Below, one piece after another: positions 6,189-13,248 of a DNA stretch of 13,691 nucleotides. The first letter of the stretch is position 1, and each line of letters starts with the position of its first letter. The stretch covers positions 1 to 13,691 of the forward strand of contig JAUXGM010000050.1 of the NCBI GenBank assembly GCA_030622125.1, in the 5' to 3' direction. Below the pieces are notes generated by a model that ran no database searches, was not told the DNA's origin, and was given only the letters and a program-made list of their open reading frames with translations. The DNA is from a bacterium (GTDB lineage Bacteria > AUK180). The position numbers were made by a program, and so were the translations under genes.

Positions 6189-7178
6189 ATGATTACAATT
6201 GAAAGTTATTGCAAAAGGAATCTTATCTTATCTGTATTAAAGTTTATCCTTCTCCCCTTTTCATTTATCTATCTTTTAGGATTTTATCTTAAAAAATTGA
6301 TTACAAAAAAGTATCATTTAAAAAATGCCGTTGTAATTGGAAATATAACAATGGGTGGAACAGGTAAAACACCAATAACTATAATGCTTGCAAATTATTT
6401 TAAAAATTCAGTAATTGTAACAAGAGGATACTCAGGGAATTTTGAAGGAATAATTACAGATAAAAAAATTTCCGATGGATATTCCGATGAAACTCTGTTA
6501 TACATTGATAAAACGGAGAAAATACCGATAGTCGTTGGGAAAAATAGGATCAAATTATTAAAAGAAAAAAAAATTTATAAAGATAATATTTTAATATTTG
6601 ATGACGCAATGCAATATTTTCCTCTTGTTCCGGGAATAACCATCTGTCTCATAGACGGCAATTGTCCGTTCGGTAATAATTTTGTTATACCGTCAGGTAT
6701 TTTAAGAGAGCCCATTTCAAGATTAAAAAAATGTGATATTGTTTTAATTAAAGATATAAAGGGATTAAAAAATAATGCTTTAAAAAGGATTAAAAAATAT
6801 AAAAAGCCAATCTTTGGTTTTAAATATAAGAATATTGGGATATTTAATCTTAAAACGGATAAAAAAATAGAACCACCCGAAAAGGTAATCGCATTTTGCT
6901 CCATTGGAAATCCCAATTCATTCAAAGAGAGTCTATTAAAAGAGGGTATTGATATCAAAAAATTTTATAGATTTTCGGATCATTACAAATACAAAGAAAG
7001 GGATATAAAAAAAATAAAAGAAGCGAATTTACCTTTACTTACAACGGAAAAAGATGGAGTAAAACTTAAAAAATTAGATTTAAATGATATATATTTTTTA
7101 AAAATAGAACCGATGATCGATAATGAAAAGGATTTTTTAAATACAATTGGAGAATTATTTGAAAATAACAATAATTAG
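6189..7178 (+). CDS. lpxK: tetraacyldisaccharide 4'-kinase
   Basis: Transfers the gamma-phosphate of ATP to the 4' position of tetraacyldisaccharide-1-phosphate, making lipid IVA at the inner membrane's cytoplasmic face. 329 residues, normal length. An N-terminal membrane-associated hydrophobic segment (about 12-35) precedes the family P-loop GNITMGGTGKTP (51-62). It then has VTRGYSG (77-83), SDETLL (99-104, the GDEP region), FDDAMQYF (137-144, the DDGLQH region), SDHYKY (263-268, with the family His) and TTEKDGVKL (285-293). The DDGLQH block is altered to DDAMQY. The start at 6189 agrees with the family N-terminus and no alternative in-frame start is available, yet it lies 5 nt from a -10 box. 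First gene of a four-gene overlapping LPS operon. Confidence 0.93.
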   Translation: MITIESYCKRNLILSVLKFILLPFSFIYLLGFYLKKLITKKYHLKNAVVIGNITMGGTGKTPITIMLANYFKNSVIVTRGYSGNFEGIITDKKISDGYSDETLLYIDKTEKIPIVVGKNRIKLLKEKKIYKDNILIFDDAMQYFPLVPGITICLIDGNCPFGNNFVIPSGILREPISRLKKCDIVLIKDIKGLKNNALKRIKKYKKPIFGFKYKNIGIFNLKTDKKIEPPEKVIAFCSIGNPNSFKESLLKEGIDIKKFYRFSDHYKYKERDIKKIKEANLPLLTTEKDGVKLKKLDLNDIYFLKIEPMIDNEKDFLNTIGELFENNNN

Positions 7179-8085
7179 ATTATCATCTTATGGCGATATA
7201 GCCTTAACCGAACCGATATTCAGAGCACTAAAAGAACTTAATTTTCAAACGGTAATTATTGTAAAAAAGAAGTTCTATGATATCGTAAAGAACAATCCAT
7301 TTATTGATGAGATATTACTTTATGAGGATTTAAGAGCTCTTAATACTGAAAAATTGAAAACGGACTATCTGATCGATCTGCAATTAAATATAGCCTCAAA
7401 AACCATTTTAAAAAGGATAAAAGCAGTAAGAAAAGTAAGGATAAAAAAATACTATTTTCAAAGATTCCTTTATGTGAATTTTCACATCAATATTCATTTT
7501 CCATCTGTAATAGAAAGGTATAGGCAGGTAATTGAAAAGGCAATCGGAAAAGAGATAAAACTCGAACCTATTGAATTTTTTCCAGCGGAAAGATCAAATT
7601 TGAATATTGAAAAACCATTCATAACACTTGCATTGACATCAAAATGGCGGACGAAATCCTATCCCTATCAAAGAGAATTGATCGATCTTATACTTAAATC
7701 TACTAAACTTAATATTGCCCTCGTAGGGAAAAATAATATAAAATTAAGAAATAAAAGGTTGATCAATTTAAATACCAATTATCCCATTGATGAAACAGCC
7801 GGTATTATTAAAGAGAGTAAATTACTTATCTCTACCGATTCCTTATGGATGCATATAGGAGTAGGACTTGATATACCTACAATAGCAATATTCGGTTCTA
7901 CAACACCGGAACTTGGATTTATATCTGATTACAATAAACCTAAAATAATTTTGCAAAGAAAATTACATTGCAGACCCTGCACAAAGATAGGCAAAAAAAG
8001 ATGTCCGCTCGGACATTTTAAATGTATGAAGCTCATAACACCCGAGAAAATACTTAGGGTAATAAAAAATGAATGTAATTGTTAG
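7159..8085 (+). CDS. LPS heptosyltransferase family (GT9), WaaC/WaaF-like
   Basis: Glycosyltransferase family 9 enzyme that adds heptose from ADP-heptose to the growing LPS inner core. The start is taken as TTG at 7159. GGAG (7149-7152) sits 6 nt before it, and the protein then begins KITIIRLSSYGDIALTEPI, the expected GT9 N-terminus with Asp13 at the catalytic-base position. 308 residues. The C-terminal half has the nucleotide-sugar binding motif STDSLWMHIGVGLDIPTIAI followed by FGSTTPE, then a Cys-rich tail (HCRPC...RCPLGH..CM). An alternative TTG lies at 7147. The first 20 bases overlap lpxK. Heptosyltransferase I is a likely role, because the next gene is the better match to type II. The acceptor specificity cannot be read from sequence. 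Confidence 0.85.
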   Translation: MKITIIRLSSYGDIALTEPIFRALKELNFQTVIIVKKKFYDIVKNNPFIDEILLYEDLRALNTEKLKTDYLIDLQLNIASKTILKRIKAVRKVRIKKYYFQRFLYVNFHINIHFPSVIERYRQVIEKAIGKEIKLEPIEFFPAERSNLNIEKPFITLALTSKWRTKSYPYQRELIDLILKSTKLNIALVGKNNIKLRNKRLINLNTNYPIDETAGIIKESKLLISTDSLWMHIGVGLDIPTIAIFGSTTPELGFISDYNKPKIILQRKLHCRPCTKIGKKRCPLGHFKCMKLITPEKILRVIKNECNC

Positions 8086-9040
8086 AGCACCGAACTGGAT
8101 CGGGGATGCTATAATGAGTTTCCCTTTTATTAAATCACTTATTTTAGAAAAAAATATTGATAAGGTATTTATATTTGCACGCCCGAATATAGCGTCTATA
8201 TATGAATTACTTGATGAAAAAAAGGTCTCTATTATTTCTGAAATTGGTAAATTTGCATTTTTGAAAAACAGAAAGATCATCCCGAAAAATATTGATATCG
8301 CCTTCGTACTGACACCAACCTTTCCGGCAACACTCCCCTTTTTCTTGAGAAGAATAAAAAATATTTATGGATTATATTCTTCTGAAAATAGGATCTTTCT
8401 AAAAAACGGGATCAATACAAAGAAAAGATCATTTAAAAAAACACACCTTTTGAATTCCTATCTCGAACTTTTAAAATTGGCTGGCTTTAAGATAAAAAAC
8501 AGGATACCAAAATTAAAAATAAATAAAGAGATATTAAATAAATTCGGTTTAAAGGAAAACGACTATTTTGTAATTGCACCAGGCGCAAAATACGGGCAGA
8601 CAAAAAGATGGTCATATAAAAATTATGCCATTTTATCTCAGAATATAATAAATAAAACAAAATTGAGATGTATTATTTTGGGTGGATCAGAAGATAACGA
8701 AATAGCAAGAAAAATTAGCACTATTCAACCTAATATTTTGAATCTTACAGGTAAAACTACTATTAAAGACCTATTTTCCGTAATGGCATACAGCAAATTT
8801 ACCGTTTCAAACGATTCCGGACTTATGCATATTTCATACATAACCGGAACAAAAACTTACGCAATATTCGGTTCAACTTCACCTCTATGGACGGAACCGA
8901 TTCAAAATGGAACGATTTTTTATTCACACCGTGATTGTTCGCCCTGTTTTAAAAGAAAATGTAAATACGGACATTATGGCTGTCTAACCGACATTAACCC
9001 GGATGAAGTATTTAATAAGATCATAGGAGACCTAAAATGA
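8069..9040 (+). CDS. waaF: lipopolysaccharide heptosyltransferase II
   Basis: Adds the second L-glycero-D-manno-heptose to the LPS inner core using ADP-heptose. GT9 family, 323 residues, normal length. It begins MNVIVRAPNWIGDAIMSFPF, with GD at residues 12-13 as in WaaF. It carries APGAKYGQTKRWSYKNYA, the type II nucleotide-binding signature (PGA.yG..KRW). The donor-site motif is SNDSGLMHISYITGTKTYAI followed by FGSTSP, then DCSPCFKRKC and GHYGC. It overlaps the previous gene by 17 nt and has only a weak upstream ribosome-binding site (AGGGT), so translation is probably coupled. Confidence 0.9.
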   Translation: MNVIVRAPNWIGDAIMSFPFIKSLILEKNIDKVFIFARPNIASIYELLDEKKVSIISEIGKFAFLKNRKIIPKNIDIAFVLTPTFPATLPFFLRRIKNIYGLYSSENRIFLKNGINTKKRSFKKTHLLNSYLELLKLAGFKIKNRIPKLKINKEILNKFGLKENDYFVIAPGAKYGQTKRWSYKNYAILSQNIINKTKLRCIILGGSEDNEIARKISTIQPNILNLTGKTTIKDLFSVMAYSKFTVSNDSGLMHISYITGTKTYAIFGSTSPLWTEPIQNGTIFYSHRDCSPCFKRKCKYGHYGCLTDINPDEVFNKIIGDLK

Positions 9041-9600
9041 AAAAAGTAGTATTTCTTGATAGAGATGGGACGATAAATGAAGAGATGGGCTATATCAACC
9101 ATTCGGATAGATTAAGGATCTTTCCCGAAGCAATTGAAGCGGTAAGACTGCTGAATCAAAATAATATCCTTGCGATTCTCTCATCAAATCAATCGGGACT
9201 TGCAAGGGGTTACTTTGATGAAAAGGTACTATTTCAAACGCATAAAAAGATGATTGAGATCTTTAAAAAAGGAAATGCTCATTTTGATCTTACATTATAT
9301 TGTCCATTCTTAAAGGAAGCAGTTGTAGAAAGATATAAAAGGGATCACCCCTGCCGAAAACCAAATACTGGAATGATAGATCTGGCAAGAAAGATATTTC
9401 CAATTGATATAAAAAATTCTTACATAATAGGAGATAGATATAAGGATATCCTGTTTGGAAAAAAGGTTGGTTTAAAAACAATCCTCGTTTTGACAGGCTA
9501 CGGTCGGGGAGAATATGAATTTCAAAGCAAAAATTGGGCGACAATGCCTGATATTATCGCTAAAAATGTATTGGAAGGCGTGAAGAAGATAGTGGAATAG
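9037..9600 (+). CDS. gmhB: D-glycero-beta-D-manno-heptose-1,7-bisphosphate 7-phosphatase
   Basis: Removes the 7-phosphate from heptose 1,7-bisphosphate in the ADP-heptose pathway, supplying donor for the two upstream transferases. HAD superfamily, 187 residues, full length. Motif I is FLDRDGTIN (nucleophile Asp8, acid/base Asp10), motif II SSNQSG (49-54), then CRKPNTG with the motif III lysine (Lys108), and motif IV GDRYKD (132-137). The structural zinc loop is atypical. The usual C-x-H...C-x-C is here C89-P-F91...H104-P-C106, so one ligand is lost and one Cys is replaced by His. An ATGA overlap with waaF and AGGAG (9025-9029) 7 nt upstream define the start. Last gene of the operon. Confidence 0.93.
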   Translation: MKKVVFLDRDGTINEEMGYINHSDRLRIFPEAIEAVRLLNQNNILAILSSNQSGLARGYFDEKVLFQTHKKMIEIFKKGNAHFDLTLYCPFLKEAVVERYKRDHPCRKPNTGMIDLARKIFPIDIKNSYIIGDRYKDILFGKKVGLKTILVLTGYGRGEYEFQSKNWATMPDIIAKNVLEGVKKIVE

Positions 9601-9602
9601 AA

Positions 9603-9653
9603 GTTAGAGGCATGCCCAGCACCAAGATGGTGCGGGGTGAAAGGTTAGAGGCA
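9603..9653 (+). repeat. GCACC/GGTGC hairpin element, copy 2
   Basis: CCCAGCACC (9615-9623), loop AAGAT, GGTGCGGGG (9629-9637), pairing 8 of 9. It is bracketed by the 10-nt direct repeat GTTAGAGGCA at 9603-9612 and 9644-9653. It lies 3 nt past the gmhB stop. No T-run follows, so it is not a canonical terminator, though it could stabilise the transcript end. Confidence 0.75.
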
Positions 9654-9687
9654 GTAAATAGTTGAGAGTTGAGAATTGAGAGTCAAA
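9653..9687 (+). repeat. heptamer tandem array
   Basis: Five contiguous 7-nt units: AGTAAAT, AGTTGAG, AGTTGAG, AATTGAG, AGTCAAA. Period and leading AGT match the array at 4629-4677, and AGTAAAT occurs in both. Confidence 0.7.
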
Positions 9688-9705
9688 TGTAATACAAAGC
9701 CGTAG

Positions 9706-9725
9706 GGGTCGTTCGTGAACGACCC
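9706..9725. repeat. perfect 20-nt palindrome between convergent operons
   Basis: GGGTCGTTC (9706-9714), a GT centre, GAACGACCC (9717-9725): 9-bp arms with a 2-nt centre. It lies between the gmhB end and the end of the minus-strand operon. It could act as a bidirectional barrier, but it lacks flanking T-runs. Confidence 0.65.
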
Positions 9726-9730
9726 GTCTC

Positions 9731-9769
9731 TGTCATTGCGAACCCCGAATATTTTCGAGGAGTGGCAAT
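9731..9769. repeat. nested palindromic dispersed repeat (TCATTGCGAACCCC type)
   Basis: Outer arms ATTGC (9735-9739) and GCAAT (9765-9769) enclose CCCCGA (9743-9748)/TCGAGG (9755-9760). The 18-nt inner core recurs with identical spacing and a different loop at 13673-13690. The first 12 bases recur inverted at 291-302. This is a dispersed intergenic palindrome family. Confidence 0.65.
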
Positions 9770-9790
9770 CTCCTGTCCGAACTCACAACT

Positions 9791-9985
9791 TTATCTTATA
9801 GCAACAACTTTTCCACGATCCTCATACCAATTCTGCCTTATTATCTGATAAGATCTAATTGATGTAGTATCAAAGTTTAATAATTTTAATGCTTCACTTG
9901 AGATTTTAATATGAACATCACTTACATGAGTACTGATAAAAATAAAAGTTTCAATAATAATAATAAATACCAAAAATTTTTTCAT
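9791..9985 (-). CDS. 64-residue secreted remnant of phospholipase C-like N-terminus
   Basis: The first 37 or so residues align without gaps to the start of the phospholipase C-like protein at 10686-11462. Both have a MKK signal peptide, then H20-x-SDVH25, then an AL pair near residue 32-33. The alignment is lost after that, and the protein ends at residue 64 (NWYEDRGKVVAIR), far short of any catalytic domain. It retains a perfect AGGAGG (9991-9996), 5 nt from its ATG, formed by the last two Arg codons of the preceding gene, so it is probably still translated. It is either a degraded gene copy or a small secreted product. Last gene of the six-gene operon. Confidence 0.6.
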   Translation of the reverse strand: MKKFLVFIIIIETFIFISTHVSDVHIKISSEALKLLNFDTTSIRSYQIIRQNWYEDRGKVVAIR

Positions 9986-9987
9986 AT

Positions 9988-10689
9988 TTACCTCCTATAT
10001 TCTAATGCAATCCCAAAAATATCATTACCATAATTTTTATAATACAACTTTACTCTAAAATTATTTATTTTATAAATAATACCTCCCATACCTGAAAATG
10101 CTAACGCAGGCATTAAAATATATGAAAAGTTAACATTAAAATTCAGGTAAATACCTAATTTTTTCATGGGATAAACTTCCCAATAAAGAGAAGGAATTAT
10201 GAAGAGAGCACCTTCCCATCGTATTAATTTTGTTTGAAAAATAAAAAACATATCCTTTTCTTGTTTTATTCTCGGCATATAACCTATAAACAAGAAATGA
10301 TGGCTTGAGGTTCGATATTCAATATTATATTTCCATAATAAATAACCAGAAGAATTTTGTGTAGTGGCATTTTTATATTCGTAACCAATTAAAAATTTAT
10401 TAAAAAATCTATAGATCATAAAAAATTCAGTTCCATACTCGTTTTCACCGAAATTTCCACAGTATATTGTTTTAAAGCCTATATTTAAATTTTTTATGAT
10501 CCCATAATTTACAAATAAATAATAGTTTAAAATATCATCATCAATAAAATCATTATTTACCAATTTATTAATACCTAATTCTAAATTTAATTGATTTTTT
10601 TCCATAAAAAAATTAAAATTACTTTCTTGATAAAATGAGTACCCTTCTACAAATAAGCCTATTATAAATAATATAATTATCTTCTTCAT
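9988..10689 (-). CDS. predicted secreted beta-barrel protein
   Basis: 233 residues. A signal peptide (about 1-18) is followed by aromatic/Asn-rich strands (LNLELGINKL, LNYYLFVNYGIIKNLNIGF, FFMIYRFFNKFLIGYEYKN, LGIYLNFNVNFSYILM, FRVKLYYKNYG, IFGIALEY). These are consistent with an outer-membrane barrel of roughly 10-12 strands. It is not obviously a copy of the 279-residue twins upstream. The ATG overlaps the stop of the preceding gene (ATGA), and the GAGGGAGAG ribosome-binding site lies inside that gene's duplicated tail. No family is recognised. Confidence 0.65.
   Translation of the reverse strand: MKKIIILFIIGLFVEGYSFYQESNFNFFMEKNQLNLELGINKLVNNDFIDDDILNYYLFVNYGIIKNLNIGFKTIYCGNFGENEYGTEFFMIYRFFNKFLIGYEYKNATTQNSSGYLLWKYNIEYRTSSHHFLFIGYMPRIKQEKDMFFIFQTKLIRWEGALFIIPSLYWEVYPMKKLGIYLNFNVNFSYILMPALAFSGMGGIIYKINNFRVKLYYKNYGNDIFGIALEYRR
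9991..9996 (-). promoter_or_regulatory. ribosome-binding site made from the preceding gene's last codons
   Basis: AGGAGG on the minus strand encodes the final Arg-Arg of the 9988-10689 protein and sits 5 nt before the ATG at 9985. It argues that the short downstream frame is a real translated unit. Confidence 0.7.
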
Positions 10690-10803
10690 CTCAACTCTCC
10701 CTCAACATAAAAAATTCTTATAAATTCTCCATCATTAGGATTATCTGAATTCATTCCTGAATACCAAATTTTTACCTTGTTCTTCTCATATTCATCATCA
10801 CCA
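10685..10803 (-). repeat. duplicated tail-plus-RBS module, copy 1
   Basis: About 119 nt aligning without gaps to 13130-13248. The distal 43 nt differ at only three positions and the other end is also well conserved, with a divergent 33-nt centre. It covers the last ~36 codons of the host gene, the GAGGGAGAG ribosome-binding site and the ATG of the following gene. In this copy the stop codon TAG has become TTG, extending the protein by Leu-Arg. Confidence 0.8.
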
Positions 10804-11462
10804 CCTATAATACCTGCATGTGGATCATTATGAACATGTGCAGGGACATTCATATCTTCTAATAAATGTATAATTCGACCCAATCTCCAAATTGAACCTC
10901 CAGGTTCAATTGGATTTATTTCGGAATCTCCATAATAATCAAAAATATCCTGTTTTTTCCAACCCATTACATCTTTATCACCAAGCCAGTAGTGCCTTGC
11001 TTTCTTAAATGCATTATCATAAGTCCCTAAATTAAGAGTATCCTCACATGTAATAATTCCCCCAATAATACGATAATATACTTTTGCTTTAGAAACTTTA
11101 TCATCTCCAAAAGGAAAATTATAATCTTGATTCCAAAAATGTGTACTTGTAGTAATTGGTAAAGATATTTTTGGTAACCCAAAATAAAGACATTTTGATG
11201 AATATGCTTTACAATTATAACCATAAATAGGATCACCTATTTCATCAGGATCTACTTCTGATAATTCTAAATCATCTTCTCTATTAGGTAAATCCTCAGT
11301 ATATGAACATTTTTTCAATGTATTAACAAAATTTGCATCATACCTTCCATAAGGAATAATATGAAGAGCTTGATCGGTAAGATATTTATGCACATCACTT
11401 TCATGAGCATAAATAAAAATACTTAATAATCCAAATAATAATATTAATAATAATTTTTTCAT
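10686..11462 (-). CDS. truncated zinc-dependent phospholipase C-like protein with grafted tail
   Basis: 258 residues. After a signal peptide (about 1-19), it shows the order of metal-ligand motifs of the zinc phospholipase C/S1-P1 nuclease superfamily: H20 and SDVH25 at the mature N-terminus, acidic TEDLP (55-59), STHFWNQD with H108, HLLEDMNVPAH (199-209) and HND.H (211-215), and DEYEK near 223-227. Family members normally continue about 100 residues beyond the last ligand. Here the protein switches to a tail (about 222-258: DDE.EKN.VKIWY...RIFYVEGE) that is also the end of the unrelated protein at 13137-13466. AGGAG (11470-11474) lies 7 nt upstream of the ATG, which overlaps the previous stop (ATGA). 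Activity is doubtful after the truncation. Confidence 0.65.
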   Translation of the reverse strand: MKKLLLILLFGLLSIFIYAHESDVHKYLTDQALHIIPYGRYDANFVNTLKKCSYTEDLPNREDDLELSEVDPDEIGDPIYGYNCKAYSSKCLYFGLPKISLPITTSTHFWNQDYNFPFGDDKVSKAKVYYRIIGGIITCEDTLNLGTYDNAFKKARHYWLGDKDVMGWKKQDIFDYYGDSEINPIEPGGSIWRLGRIIHLLEDMNVPAHVHNDPHAGIIGGDDEYEKNKVKIWYSGMNSDNPNDGEFIRIFYVEGELR

Positions 11463-12298
11463 AAATCAACTCCTATTATAAAATTTATGGGGAATATTTT
11501 GTAATATTTTCTTTCTGTCGAAGAAATTAATCTATCTAAACTTAAAACCAATGATAAATTTATATTTTTATATTTATATGAAAAATATGCACTTAGATCA
11601 CTCGAATAATCGTCCTGATGAGGATCATAATCAACCCCATCTAAAGAAATATGTATTGAACTTAAATTTATAACAGTTCTATAAAGGATAAAGCCGAAAT
11701 TAATTTTTTTTTCACTTAAAAATTCAAGTATAGTAAAACGCTCAAAACTAATAAATTTAAAATAATTTTTTAAATAAAATTCAAAATAAATATTATCAAG
11801 ATAGCCAAATGTCCAATCTCTATTTTCAAAGTAAACCTTTTTTGTATCTGGGAAATATCTAATATTATAAATAAAACCTATTTTTAAATTAACATATTGC
11901 CCTATTCTTATTTTTGATACCGCAGATAATTCTAATAAAAAAAGAACTAAATTCTTCTCATTCACAAGTAGTGTCATATTATTTAATCCTGGTTTGGTAA
12001 ATTCTTTATTTAAGTATATTTTTTTATCATAATTTCCAAAGACAGGCGAGATATTAAATTCAGCATATTTTAGGTTTATCTTATAATTAAATTTTATTCT
12101 ATAATTTTCATAAAGATAGAAATAACTATTTCCATTAACAGTATAAGGAACTAATTCTCTAGCTTCCTTATCAAAATCATCATAATAATAATTAAAATCT
12201 GATGAAAAGAAATGATTCAGTGATAATTCAAGACTTAAATTTTTTCCTGAAATTAAGATGAAAAATGTAATCATAAAAAATATTGTGATTTTTTTCAT
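11459..12298 (-). CDS. predicted beta-barrel protein, twin B
   Basis: 279 residues, the same length as its upstream neighbour and clearly a tandem duplicate. The first 41 residues are identical, as are IGFIYNIRYFPDTKK, LEFLSEKK and QDDYSS, with strongly diverged segments between. A signal peptide lies at about 1-19. The rest is alternating aromatic/polar strands, probably an outer-membrane or periplasmic barrel. GGAGG (12306-12310) is 7 nt before the ATG, which overlaps the previous stop (ATGA). No family is recognised. Confidence 0.7.
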   Translation of the reverse strand: MKKITIFFMITFFILISGKNLSLELSLNHFFSSDFNYYYDDFDKEARELVPYTVNGNSYFYLYENYRIKFNYKINLKYAEFNISPVFGNYDKKIYLNKEFTKPGLNNMTLLVNEKNLVLFLLELSAVSKIRIGQYVNLKIGFIYNIRYFPDTKKVYFENRDWTFGYLDNIYFEFYLKNYFKFISFERFTILEFLSEKKINFGFILYRTVINLSSIHISLDGVDYDPHQDDYSSDLSAYFSYKYKNINLSLVLSLDRLISSTERKYYKIFPINFIIGVDL

Positions 12299-13134
12299 AA
12301 TTCAACCTCCAATTTTAGATTTATTGGAAATATTTTATGATAATATTTCTCATCTGCTAAAACAATAAACCTATATATACTTAAATTTAAAATAATCTTT
12401 AAAAATTTATATTTATATGTAAAAAACATACTTAAAGGACTTGAATAATCATCCTGATAAAGATCGCTATATCTTAAAGAAATATACAATAAGCTTAAAT
12501 TTTTAACGCCTCCATAAATAATAAAGCCGAAATTAAATTTTTTTTCACTTAAAAATTCCAAAATCCATGTCCGCTCAAAACTATAAAATTTAAACCAATT
12601 CTTTAAATACAACTCAAGATAGATATTGCCAAGATAACCCAATGTCCACCAGGTATTATTGTCATAATAAAACTTTTTTGTATCAGGAAAATATCTGATA
12701 TTATAAATAAAACCAATTTTTAAATAATCATCTTTTCTTATTCTTATTTTTGATACCACAGATAATTTTAATAAAAAGAGAAGTAAATTCTTTTCATATT
12801 TTAATAAAGTCAATTTTTCAAGTTCATAACCATGTGGATCGTCATTTTTATATATTCTTTTATCATAGATTCCAACGATTGGTGAAATATTAATTTGAAA
12901 AATATTTAATGGAATTTTGTAATTCAATTTTAATCTGGCATTTTCGTAAAGATAATAATATCTTGTTTGGTCATAAGTATAAGGAGCTAAAATACTGGCT
13001 TCTTTATCAACATCATCATAGTAATAATTAAAATCAGATGAAAAGAAATGATTAAGTGACAATTCAAGACTTAAATTTTTTCCTGAAATTAAGATAAAAA
13101 ATGTAATCATAAAAAATATTGTGATTTTCTTCAT
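12295..13134 (-). CDS. predicted beta-barrel protein, twin A
   Basis: 279 residues, a tandem paralogue of the gene at 11459-12298. The signal peptide and first ~24 mature residues are identical, and the DNA differs at about six positions in the first 115 nt. Divergence then rises, especially in the charged/aromatic loop segments (residues 45-60, 95-110, 150-160, 215-225), while several strands stay the same. Translation starts 2 nt after the stop of the preceding gene, from the GAGGGAGAG site inside its duplicated tail. Probable envelope barrel of unknown role. Confidence 0.7.
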   Translation of the reverse strand: MKKITIFFMITFFILISGKNLSLELSLNHFFSSDFNYYYDDVDKEASILAPYTYDQTRYYYLYENARLKLNYKIPLNIFQINISPIVGIYDKRIYKNDDPHGYELEKLTLLKYEKNLLLFLLKLSVVSKIRIRKDDYLKIGFIYNIRYFPDTKKFYYDNNTWWTLGYLGNIYLELYLKNWFKFYSFERTWILEFLSEKKFNFGFIIYGGVKNLSLLYISLRYSDLYQDDYSSPLSMFFTYKYKFLKIILNLSIYRFIVLADEKYYHKIFPINLKLEVEL

Positions 13135-13248
13135 CTCTACTCTCCCTCAACATAAAATATTCTCATAAATTCACTATCCAAAAGATAATTTAAATTTACT
13201 CCCACATACCAGATTTTTACCCAATTCTTTTCATTTTCATCATCACCA
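13130..13248 (-). repeat. duplicated tail-plus-RBS module, copy 2
   Basis: Partner of 10685-10803. It encodes GDDENEKN, VKIWY, EF.RIFYVEGE and then TAG, followed after 2 nt by the next gene's ATG. Confidence 0.8.

Noticed and set aside
7963-8280. 105-codon minus frame across the heptosyltransferase junction
   Set aside because: Antisense shadow of two conserved genes.
9615-9637. Hairpin copy 2 as an intrinsic terminator of the LPS operon
   Set aside because: No T-run follows on the plus strand, and the same hairpin occurs in unrelated positions.
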